From Atrina japonica (Eukaryota > Mollusca > Bivalvia > Pterioida > Pinnidae), in NCBI GenBank assembly GCA_030159075.1, contig BROG01000140.1:1075001-1139000 (forward strand): a stretch of 64,000 nucleotides of DNA. Direction: 5' to 3'. The notes under the pieces were generated by a model. It was not told the DNA's origin. It searched no databases and saw only the letters and a program-made list of their open reading frames with translations. The position numbers were made by a program, and so were the translations under genes. Shown here one piece after another: positions 1 through 12,800 of this stretch (its first letter is position 1; the number at the start of each line of letters is the position of its first letter).

Positions 1-699
1 GCCTCCGGCTACAAACTACTTCTATGCAAAAACCAGAGGAATCCCGAAACGTTACACCTGCGTGTTATTTGCCATTGGAATGTATTTCATTCTGTCTGAA
101 CAAACTCTTACAAAAAATCGTAAAGTAGAAATAGCATACTTCCCAAGTCACCCCCATAAATAGGGGGGACTCCCTATGTAAAATTTCGATAATTTCTTCC
201 AGAAAAATGTATATATCCCCCCTGAAAAATTAAAATCTCCCCCATGAAAATTGTTCAAGGTTGGCAAGTCTGAAATAGTGATACAGAAACTTTACATATC
301 GCTGATATCTAGGTATTATTTTATCAAATATATTGTTACTAAATATGTCTGTTATAAAGTCTTACATATTTTCATCTTTATAAGATAAGATAACTTTATA
401 AGCACCAGCGATATATAAAGCTAATATGCTTTTTTGTTAGCACTAGCCTAGGGCCTAACACATTAAGAAATAAATTGTTTTGGCAACAAAATACAATGAA
501 ATATTTATATAAACGCTAGCAATATGTTCAGTTAATTCATCTATCTATTTGTTTATAAATTTTAATCCCAAATTTTACTTTTTAGCAAATTTGAAAAAAA
601 AAAACCAAATATCTGCGAGTTATTACAAGCTAGATTGAAAATTAGATCGAGTTCAGCAAATGCTCATTGCAGACGAATTTTCATATAGTATATCCTATT

Positions 700-742
700 T
701 GATTGGTCAATTTAACGCAATGGCTGATTGTTTCGCCAATCA
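700..742 (+). promoter_or_regulatory. candidate SELENOI promoter, paired CCAAT boxes
   Basis: An inverted CCAAT box (ATTGG, 702-706) and a direct one (CCAAT, 736-740) lie about 50-90 bases upstream of the SELENOI start codon at 791. Opposed CCAAT boxes close to a start are typical NF-Y sites of housekeeping promoters. I see no convincing TATA box at the usual distance. The transcription start is not visible, so this is an inference from motif position only. Confidence 0.4.
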
Positions 743-790
743 AAACAATTGAAACATACTGGAGTCTTTTTCAGAAGATATTTCGAAAGC

Positions 791-847
791 ATGGCAACAA
801 CTGGGTATCTCACCAAGGATGTTTTATCTGGATTTGACAAATATAAG
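791..847 (+). CDS. SELENOI: SELENOI exon 1
   Basis: Encodes residues 1-19, ending in GFDKYK, the conserved N-terminal signature of animal EPT1. The donor is AAG|gtataa, phase 0. Intron 1 is about 3.8 kb. Confidence 0.92.
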
Positions 848-3767
848 GTATAAAAATTGTTTTACATTTTAAAAAACCGATAATTGAAATGTAAATTCTA
901 GATAGATGACAATTATATTTGGTGCATGTTGAAAAAGTAATCGTAATTTGGATTTGATGGGAGGGCACTATGGACCCAGTTATCATGTTATAATATAAAT
1001 GGCAGTTATCGAGTTCACCTACTGCCGCATTACAAGTTAAAGATTAACCACACAGAGAAGCATCGGTTAAATTATTTTCAACAAGAAAATATGCCGTGAT
1101 TCCGATATTTGGTGCTCAATAAGTAATCTATCGAAATAGAGTAGAAAAGAATACGTTTTATTCCAATCAAAGGGTCCACAGGAGGAAGCATGAGCCTGAG
1201 GTTACAATAAATGAATAATACTTATAGACATTTGATAAAATCAACACATTCTTGATTTAGACTACTTGTGCGGGACCTATTCTCGGACGAAAATCGAGGT
1301 TTTTACCGAAAATCTTCAGTTCAACTGATAGAATTGCTTTGAAATTTTGTGTCACACTAGGGTTCCTGTAGATGCAATATAATCTGATGTGTTTTTGTGG
1401 AAAATACGAAACAAAAAGTGAATTTAGCCCATTTAATAAACCCAACCTGAATGTCGTAGTTGTGATGCAGGAGGACCTATTGTCGGACAGTAGTATTATT
1501 TACGTTGAGCTGGTGTCGTCACTTCCCTACAGAACAATAGAAAGATGAGCGATTAAGATTTTTTAGTGTAATTATCAATCATAATTTTTGTAACATGTTT
1601 TAATCAATGTTTCAAGTCAGGCGATGTATTAAAAATAATTGGAAAAAGCTTGTTCAGTTACGTGCAAAGAAAGGTGCCTGACAATAGGCACTTTCCGAGA
1701 ATAAGTCCTGCACCAATAGTTTTGTACTCTATTGATTTAGCTAAACAGAAAATTGACGATTAACCAAAGGGTGACATAATTATGGGATATGATCAGACTT
1801 CTCTACCTCTCGGTTTGGAGATTTATTCTATATCAAATGACATAACTTAAACTCCTGCAGACGACACTTCATGCAAAAATCGAATAAAAAACTTGAAATT
1901 TGAGTTGAAAACTATGTTTATTTCATTCTCGTTTTATCCATGTTAATGTACATGAAAATAAAAAATGCTGCATCTCAAAGTAGAAAGATGTTTCAGTATC
2001 ATGTATCAATTGAAATATAAGAAAAATTTGTATCTACAAATGATTTTTTGTGGTGTTCGAGCACTGTTCAGTCAAAGGCCAATTTCCTCCATTGCAGTGG
2101 TGTCATGTGATCAACTGCCAAAAATACATTTGAAAAGTAACATGGTTCACACATTATGGAAATACTCAACTCGTGTCTGTCATAACCTAAAAATTTATTT
2201 TTGTGTATTTTTTTTTTTGTGTGCCTACTATGCCATCTGGCATGTAAATTATGAAAAACTGTGGTTTTTGTTCGAGCACTGGTCAAGTGATTCCAATAAA
2301 ACCTCATTAGGTGCAGTATCTATTCGTGTAGTCAGTATATTATTTTGAAAGACATTTGAATTTTTTCTGTTTATGAAACAAGTTCCACTCGATCCGTGAT
2401 AGTTGAGCGCCGCCATTAGTTGGTCCTAATTTTGATGATTACGTCAAATAATGTTAGGCACACACTATAGCGCAAACAAAACAGGTGACTTCCATTACTT
2501 ACTGTCCCTGCTTGAGTTCATAGTGAGTGATTTCATCCATTTATTATGTTATTGAATTTTTACCAAATGAGGAATAACAAAATATACATTTTTGAAGCAT
2601 GCTGGTAGAAAAATATAGTTACTTCCAGTGCATTCTCAAAGCTATTATGTCAGGAGGAAGCAAATGTTTAGTTTTACAATTGTGTGCCTTTACATACATG
2701 ATACTGGAAGGTTAAACAAAATTTAGTAGGACCCCGATGAATCTAGGACCCTTGACAATAGCTGCTGATATTACCTGTTCATATGCTGAAAATACCTGAT
2801 ACTGAAGTTACTTGTACAAGTGCCAGAATTACTCGGTGATGATATTAGTTTATTACTTGATGCTGATATCAATAGAATTCGACATGAGGGGGTGCTTACT
2901 ACTGGAGGAAAACTAACTGCAGAAAATCAGTGTGTCCAATAGGGCTGTGTATCATGACTCGTAAATGCATCATGAATTTATGATATGGTATTACTATATC
3001 ACAGTAAATGAAAACATATCATCATGTATCAGGATGTATTGTTAGGAATATTCTGTGTAACACTGGAAATAGTAATGGGTCTGTGAAACACAGAAACACT
3101 GAATGTAAAACTACTAATTATTCATTACATCTTGTACAACTGCTTGTTGTAATTGTGCACATGTTGTAATTATGCACACTCTACAAATGACGTCATTTCT
3201 GTAAACAAAGCATCATCCCAGCTTCCAGATTTTGTGTATTAAAGCGTCAGAAAAAATTATTCCTTTTGAAATCAGATGAAAGTAAGTAAAGAAGTATTGT
3301 TTATGCTAAAATCAATAACATGAAGCCAAGGCCCCAGAATTTCCACAATATATATTATCACTTGATGTCAACAGAGGCACATGTCGGCAAGATAAACTTC
3401 ACCCACTGTCAATCACAATAAACAAAATCTACCAACCTATGATCAAGCCCTTCGTAAAGCATATATACTGTCTAAACAGTACATAACACACAAACATGAT
3501 GAAAAAAATAGAGGAGGGGAAAGACCTATAGCTGAGCATTCACACAATTACAACAAGATGATGAACACAGGTTGAGTCTATTTTTGATCTTGCTACAGTT
3601 TATTGATTACGGAATTGAATGTTTTGTTATTGTTAATGTTACTGTTTTCCATGATGTTTGATGTATTCAATCAGTGTTTTGAATCAATTCAAAATGTTTA
3701 TTTATAGGGACTGATTGACCAATTTCATCTTAGGTGCACACAATTACAACAAACTTTCTGGAAAATG

Positions 3768-3855
<88 letters not shown>

Positions 3856-6800
3856 TTTGTATCAATATATCATCGCCAGAAATAAAATCACAATACATGT
3901 ATGTTGTTAAATCAATGTATCGTTATACCACTAGTGTCTGACCTAGCGATCACTATACCATATCTCATACTCCCCAAACCAATCTGAGTATCAAACCCAA
4001 GTTACTTGGTTGAGGAGTTACTTAAACCTACAGTGGCAATGAAGAAGGTGTTTTACTATTTTGAATTTCGTACCCCATGAAGAAGGGAAAAGAAAAATCA
4101 AAATAATGAAATACCTTCATTATTGTCACTGTAGCTAAGAAGCCAATGTGCTACTGAAATGTTAGTTATAGTGACAATGAAGGTTTTTTTTACTATTTTG
4201 ATTTTCGTACTCCATGAAGGAGAGAAAAGAAAAATCAAAATAGTGAAATACCTTCATTATTGTCACTGTAGCTAAGAAGCCAGTGTGCTACTGAAATGTT
4301 AGTTACAGTGACAATGAAGAAGGTGTTTTACTATTTTGATTTTTCTAGAAAAATCAAAAAGTAAAACACCTTTGTAACTGTGTAACTACTACTAAAATGA
4401 TAACTTCAGATGTGTACTGTTGGCATTGTTTGTTCTCAGCAGTGTTGAAAGTAACACTATAGCCTACAGCAGAACAGCACATTTTCCATTTGCATTGATA
4501 TGTACTGATGTAGATCTTAGAAAAAATCAGCATAGGTACAGATGTATTCAAAATAACATTTTTTGCATGCAAGATAACATATCCGCTTATATTGTCATGT
4601 ATTTCACACTTTATTTTTTCTGTTTCAGTACAGTGCAGTTGACACAAGCCTAGTTAGTCAATATATTACACACCCCTTCTGGAATTGGGTTGTTGAGGTC
4701 AGTAGAGTATCTTTTCATGTTTATGTACTATGCATTTGTTTTAAAAATAAAACAGAATATTACATGTATGACTTGCTACATGTTAATATCTTCATGGTCT
4801 CAATATGGCCCTTAGGTCTGCATAGTTTTTATGTAACCTATGTCCCTTTATCATTATCAGTGAACAAAACAAGAATTTATGTCTTGAGGGAGACATATCA
4901 ATTTCAAAGGTAAATAAATCATTGTATTTAATATGGTTTTCAGTGTCAAAATTACAAACAAAAAGATTCCAGCAGAGAGATCTTAACAATTAAACTGGCA
5001 AAACATGACATCTAAATAAAACTACATGAATAATAGATCTTTGCTTGTTTTACTATTACAGATATATATTATAAGGTTTAGTCAATGCCTTGAAGCAAGC
5101 ACAACTTGGTCATTATTGCACCTACTTATAAGGAATATTTTACATATAAGAGATAGGAAATGGGGCTAGGAATCATGGGTGCTCTAAAGGGCCAAAAAAT
5201 ATTAAAGCGTGGTATATCTTTAAAAATCTTTTACAAAGTTTGCAAATTAAATTGAAATCTACCGTATTCATAGATTAGCCTTTAGTGAGTGATTCAAATC
5301 ACAAAACTGGTTTTCTTTTTGTATACAAATATTTATATAATAAAGTTGTTAGGAATTATCTAAGAATCATTATGACAAAGATTCAAGGTCAAAGGTCAAG
5401 GTCATGAAGGTACCCAAGTACATTTTTGTAAACCGAAATTATCAGTTTTTTAACCAATTTTAGACATTTTTGACTACTTCTGCATAGTTTATCAAATTTG
5501 CCATGTACATTTTGTACGTTAATTCCTTAAGACCTCTGGGCCAGAGCTGGTCTGGTAGCTGTCCTTCGGATTGAGACAGTAAAAACAGAGGTCTCGTGTC
5601 ACAGTAGGTGTCAGCACGTTAATGAACCCACACTGCTCAATTTTTTGTTTGTTTATTGTTGTTTAACGTCCCACTCAAGAACATTTCACTCATATGGAGA
5701 CGTCGCCAAATGCCGGTGAAGCCCTTCACCGGCATTTGGTGACGTCTCTATTTGAGTTAAAGATTCTTGAGTGGGATGTTAAACAACATTTAACAAACAA
5801 AAAATTGAGCAGTGTGGTTTTACATGATATTTGTTAGCCTTAGTGTATGGTTTTACATGATATTTTTTAGCCTTAGTGTATGGTTTTACATATTTGTTAG
5901 CCTTAGTTTATGGTTTTACATAATATTTGTTAGCCTTAGTGTATGGTTTTACATGATATTTGTTAGCCTTAGTGTATGGTTTTACATGATATTTGTTAGC
6001 CTTAGTGTATGGTTTTACATGGTATTTGTTAGTCTTAGTGTATGGTATTACACAATATTTGTTAGCCTTAGTGTATGGTTTTACATGATATTTGTTAGCC
6101 TTAGTGTATGGTTTTACATAATATTTGTTAGCCTTAGTGTATGGTTTTACATGATATTTGTTAGCCTTAGTGTATGGTTTTACATGATATTTTTTAGCCT
6201 TAGTGTATGGTTTTACATATTTGTTAGCCTTAGTTTATGGTTTTACATAATATTTGTTAGCCTTAGTGTATGGTTTTACATGATATTTGTTAGCCTTAGT
6301 GTATGGTTTTACATGATAATTGTTAGCCTTAGTGTATGGTTTTACACAATATTTGTTAGTCTTAGTGTATGGTATTACACAATATTTGTTAGCCTTAGTG
6401 TATGGTTTTACATGATATTTGTTAGCCTTAGTGTATGTATGGTTTTACATGCATAATATTATGTTAGCCTTAGTGTATGGTTTTACATGATATTTGTTTT
6501 GCCTTAGTGTATGGTTTTACATGATATTTGTTAGCCTTAGTGTATGGTTTTACATGCTATTTGTTAGCCTTAGTGTATGGTTTTACATGATATTTGTTAG
6601 CCTTAGTGTATGGTTTTACATGCTATTTGTTAGCCTTAGTGTATGGTTTTACATGCTATTTGTTAGCCTTAGTGTATGGTTTTACATGCTATTTGTTAGT
6701 CTTAGTGTATGGTTTTACATGATATTTGTTAGCCTTAGTGTATGGTTTTACATGATATTTGTTAGCCTTAGTGTATGGTTTTACATGATATTTGTTAGCC

Positions 6801-9800
6801 TTAGTGTATGGTTTTACATGATATTTGTTAGCCTTAGTGTATGGTTTTACATGATATTTGTTAGCCTTAGTGTATGGTTTTACATGCTATTTGTTAGCCT
6901 TAGTGTATGGTTTTACATGATATTTGTTAGCCTTAGTGTATGGTTTTACATGATATTTGTTTAGCCTTAGTGTATGGTTTTACATGATATTTGTTAGCCT
7001 TAGTGTAGTGTATGGTTTTACATAATATTTGTTAGCCTTAGTGTATGGTTTTACATAATATTTGTTAGCCTTAGTGTATGGTTTTACATGCTATTTGTTA
7101 GCCTTAGTGTATGGTTTTACATGATATTTGTTAGCCTTAGTGTATGGTTTTACATGATATATTTTAGCCTTAGTGTATGGTTTTACATAATATTTGTTGA
7201 CTTATAAATGTTATACTCTTCTTTTATTTCTTACTAAAAATCAATTGGCCAATTTCAACCAAACTTTTTACTGTAGGAATGTAAAGATCCCCATCTGAAG
7301 CTGATTCAAGTTTTTTAAAGTAAAGGGCATTCTGTCTGTAGAGGCTTCAAAAGGGACCAAAACACATTAAAACTTGGCACATCTTTAAAAATATTTTTCT
7401 AATAAACCAACAGTCAGATTTCTTTCAAATTTGATATACATGTACATGATTTTCAATTTAATACATGTATGTATAAAATTTGAAATGAAATGAAATTGAA
7501 AACAGTTCGTAAAAGATCCTTTAGCATGTAGGTTCTTCAAATAACATATGGAATGGTTTTATACAATTGGCTTAATAACTAAAATTGATTTAATCTTTGT
7601 ATACAAATATAATGAGGAAATTGTATGGAATTATCTTAGGATTATATTGTTATACAGTTTCAAGGTCATGAAATCAAAGGTCAAGTTCACAGGCACCTCA
7701 GTTAATAGAAAATATCAGTTGCATAATTGACCAGGTCATTGTCTTAAGGCCCATTTAGCCTTTTGTTCTAGAACATCGAGATACATTGCTAGACATTTTT
7801 TTAGTTAATAATGTGTTTCTTAATTTTTTTTAATTTCAATTATAATTTATTTCACAGTTTGTGCCAAAATGGATCGCCCCAAACTTGTTGACACTAACAG
7901 GCTTCGTGCAGCTTTTGATGAACTTTGCCCTCCTTACATATTATGACCCACATTTCTATGCTGCCAGCAGGGACCACCCAGAATATCCACCTATACCAAA
8001 CTGGGTGTGGCTTGTGTGTGCTTTCAATAACTTTGTTTCTCACACCCTAGGTAAGTCAGTGAAATTGGTTTGTACCTGTATATTTTGTGATATTCTTACA
8101 AAATTATATACAAGTCAATGATATTAGTTTATACCCATATATTTTGTGATATTCTTGTAAGTAAAAATTATTATATACAAGTTAGTGATATTGGTTTGTA
8201 CATGTTTCAGATGGCATTGATGGGAAACAAGCTCGAAGAACTGGGTCTAGCTCTCCACTAGGAGAACTTTTTGACCATGGTCTGGATAGCTGGGCAACTG
8301 TCTTTCTACCAGTAGCAATGTATTCCGTATATGGCCGCGGAGAATTTGGTGTAAATGTCTTTCGCGTGTATCTGATTGTGATCGGTGTCATGTTCTGTTT
8401 CATACTGTCACATTGGGAGAAATACAACACAAAGATTTTATTCCTTCCCTGGGGTTATGACTTAAGTCAGATAGTAAGTACAAGTTGATCTATTTTGAAA
8501 TCTGCTTGTAATGGAGAACATTCCACTATTTAGTTTAACCTCAGCTATATTACATGATACATGCACTTGTACACATACATGCACAGATACATGTACATAC
8601 ACATGCTACACTCGTACACAAATGCACATATACATACACACATGCACATCCATATATACATGCACATATACATACACATATGCACATCCATACACACATG
8701 CACATATATACACACATGCACACATACATACATACACATGCAAACATACAAACACATGCATACACAGACAATATTTTTACGAGTTGATGTAACATCAAGG
8801 CAGTTATTTTATGCTAAGTTTATTGGGAACAAGTCAAAGCACATTTTGTAGTATGAGGTTAATAACACATTATATTGCCGCAAAATTACACATGTATGTG
8901 CATTTCAGCAACATAAACTCAACTTCAAGATTGAAATTTCCAAATTACACTTTTATTCGTATATTTTTGCTTTTTAAAATGACGAAAATACAGTAACAAT
9001 TTGCTGAAAAATATAGGTCTACAAGACTTGTTGAAATACATGCTATTAAAGGTCAGTTCAGTGTCCTTAATGAATTTTAAGATATTATAAATTTGCTTTA
9101 GAATGTTACTTTTCAATTATTTTTTACCATTATACTCTTGTGATAGAATTGACATTCAAAGCAAGAGACATGTACAGGTACTGCTAACAATTCTTGTGCA
9201 CGATTAATATGCAAATGAGTTTTGGTCTCCCTTACCATGTATTGGCAAGATCTGTGTGAAATTGGGGATAGATGTTGCGTCATTCCTCATTCATGTGATC
9301 TTAACTGATGAGAAACTTGTGACATTCTTTGAAGTTGGGAAAATGTTTTACATGTACACGTACTGACCTAGAGATTTAAGCCTACTGATAGGAAGTATAG
9401 CGTAAGGGTATAATACTGCCCTGTCGCATAGAAATTTAATATCAATGAAAAGATGTTTATAAGCACAAGATTTTATAATCATATTGCTGATCTATGTAGT
9501 TTGTTGCATAATAAATAAGCCATCAGTACTCACATTAGGCCAAACGTCTGACCTGATTTTTAGTTACTTTTTTTTGTATAACCTAATTTTACCGAATTAA
9601 AAAGTATTCAGTATACTGAGTGTATTATACCTCATTAAAACTAACAATTGCCATCAACTCGTATCAGTACTTTCAGTACTTTGATTCTAGTAGATAACAA
9701 TGCAGTCATTGTATTTGATATTATTTACATAGAAATTTTAGGACTTGGAAAATGAGGAGATAGAATATTGCCATATATTCTATTATAGTACTCATATAGT

Positions 9801-12800
9801 ACATACAGGTGACTCTTGATGACTCGAATGTCAAAACCTCAAAGCTCCTGATCTCTCGAAATTTTGTAGAGGTCCTAATTTTTCCTTCATTAAGGGATTA
9901 AATTAACTCTCGATCTCTTGAATGTCGAAACCTCAAAGTTCTTAAAACCTCGAAGTCGATTTGAAGTCCCGTTTGTAAATTTCTCTGTATTTCACTCTTG
10001 AAACCTTGAAGTCTGAGTAATTATCAGTGAATATAATGCTGTAAGCCAGGAATGTCTGAAAGAACGACACCTAGATTCTTATCTGGGGGATTAAACAATA
10101 GGCAGGTTATGTTTTGTTTAGTGGGTGACATGTAGGTACTGACCTAATTACGGAGTGATTGGCAAGATTGTTTATTAAATTAAAATCAATCAAAACAGAA
10201 TAATTGAATAGAGATGAGTCACATTCATTAGAAGTGTCACAGCCAAGTGGGATTGTATCTTGTAGATCAAGGGGCAGGCTTCTGCAACATTATTCTTTTA
10301 CTTTTGTATTTTGTCGACAACGCTTTATATTCCATTCAAACATATATAAATAAAGATAACATTTACACATTTTTTTTTTTATTTTTTAAACTAGGTGAGA
10401 TGATTGTTTATGAATACAGGATGCATTCCTTATTATATAGTGTTAAAAACCTACAACGGTCAAACTTCAAAGCTCAAATTCTTGAAACCTTAGAGTTTTT
10501 AATGGTCCTGTTTACTTGGAGATATCAAGTCACCTGTACATTGCTCCCCAGAAAACTTGTCAATATTACTTTTAATATGCTACAGCCAATACTTTGAACA
10601 AAATCAAACTAATTTGTATTCTGTATGTATTCTTAAATACAAATGTAATTCTATTGTTGAGTCACAAAATCATGTCTTGTATTTTTGTATAATTATATAG
10701 AGGATATTTGACAATTGTTTTTGAATATCATGTTTATTACATCAAGTGAGGCAGGAAAATTCATATTTAACATGAATGCTAGCACGAGTGTAAAATATAT
10801 AGAGGGTATTTGACAATTGTTTTTGAATAACATGGTTTTTACATCAAGTGAGGCAGGAGAATTCATATTTAACATGAGTGCGAGCATGAGTGCTAAATAT
10901 ATATTCTTCTGCCTTGCAAAATGTAATAGCCATGTTATTCAAAACAATTGTCAAATATTCTATTTATTACATTTTTCAGCCATGTTTTATTACCTGATGT
11001 CTAATAAAAGAAGAAAAAGTACTCCAAAATGACAAAAACTTTAAAAGCATTTTGATTGGCTAAAATGAAATACAGCATTTTCCATTTACTTTGCACTGAA
11101 TTGTGTTTTCAATCAGTTGTACGATGTTGAACATTTTTATTTCAGGCGATGACATTTTTGTACATAATAACCTTCTTTGGTGGACATGACATGTGGAAGT
11201 TCAAGATTCCGATATTTGATATCTACTGCTCAGAATTCTTTGAAATTTCAGTTTATGGTAAGTTGTTTAATGTTTTATAAATTGAACACCACAAACTCAT
11301 AATGTTGTCCTCCTGTAAGTATTGGTAACAAGACCATAGTACACTTTAGGTTCTTAGGAACCTCAGTTCGCTGTTACTGTTTATCAGTTCCCTATTGGTC
11401 AAATGGAGTTGGGGAAACTATAGGTTTGGTTTGTGTCTGACTTTAGCCAATAATAAATGTTTTATCATAAATATTTTAAACAGTTATATTTATTAAGGAA
11501 AAGAAAATATTGGTATATTTGACAGAATATTGTATTTGTAGAGTCCATTTGTATGTTTTTGTTATGGTAATATTACTTACTTTGCATTGTGTTTTTGATG
11601 GTATAGCTCTTTTTCACAGAGCTGTCCATCTTAATAACAGATGTAGATTTTAAAACAATGCAATAAATGCTATTTTCAGTAAATAGAACAATAACAAAAC
11701 CAAAAAACAATTAAATAAATATGATTTTATGAAACATGAAGAACATGGGGAGCTCCGTCTGCAAGTGGTTAGAGCATCACACTATAGCCCATGATGTCTC
11801 TCACTTCTGGTCAGCGCAGGTTTGAGCCGATTTTTGTGAGGAAATTTGCCAGTTTACTTGCCGAAGGTTGATGGTCTCTTCCCGGATAACCAGGTTCTTC
11901 CCTCCACCACTAAAAACTGGCCACCAACATGTAACAGAAATATTGTTGAGTGTGGCATAAAACACTATCAAAAATAAAACAGAAATATTGTTGAGTGTGG
12001 CATAAAACACGATCAAAATCAAAACAGAAATATTGTTGAGTGTGGCATAAAACACTATCAAAATCAAAACAGAAATATTGTTGAGTGTGGCATAAAACAC
12101 TATCAAAATCAAAACAGAAATATTGTTGAGTGTGGCATAAAACACTATCAAAATCAAAACAGAAATATTGTTGAGTGTGGCATAAAACACTATCAAAATC
12201 AAAACAGAAATATTGTTGAGTGTGGCATAAAACACTCAAAATCAAAACAGAAATATTGTTGAGTGTGGCATAAAACACTATCAAAATCAAAACAGAAATA
12301 TTGTTGAGTGTGGCATAAAACACTATCAAAATCAAAACAGAAATATTGTTGAGTGTGGCATAAAACACTATCAAAATCAAAACAGAAATATTGTTGAGTG
12401 TGGCATAAAACACTATCAAAATCAAAACTGAAATATTGTTGAGTGTGGCATAAAACACTATCAAAATCAAAACTGAAAGAACACCATTAAAAGAATTGTT
12501 TTGCTTATTTCTTAAATTAAATTATGCTGTTTGTAATAGTATGTGAGTTAGATCAACTCATGATTGAGTTAAGTGTTACCCGTATTACATTATTATTTGC
12601 TTACATTTCAGTTGGATTTTTTGTCTTAACATTTCCACCTACGTTTTGGAATATATACAAGTAAGTATGATCTTTATTTCTACAATCATCAAAATGAAGG
12701 AACATATGATTTGTTTCTACCAGGGGGTAAAAAGAAAATGTTTTATTGTACATGTACAAAGGGGAGGTAAAAAAGACAAAGTTTTATTGCTACAAAGGGG

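Noticed and set aside
5812..6964. Open frames of [11 protein letters not shown] repeats that look like a hydrophobic repeat protein
   Set aside because: 33-bp minisatellite in an intron; frames break at units of altered length.
11801..12470. Long - strand repeat frames
   Set aside because: 45-bp minisatellite and SINE sequence.
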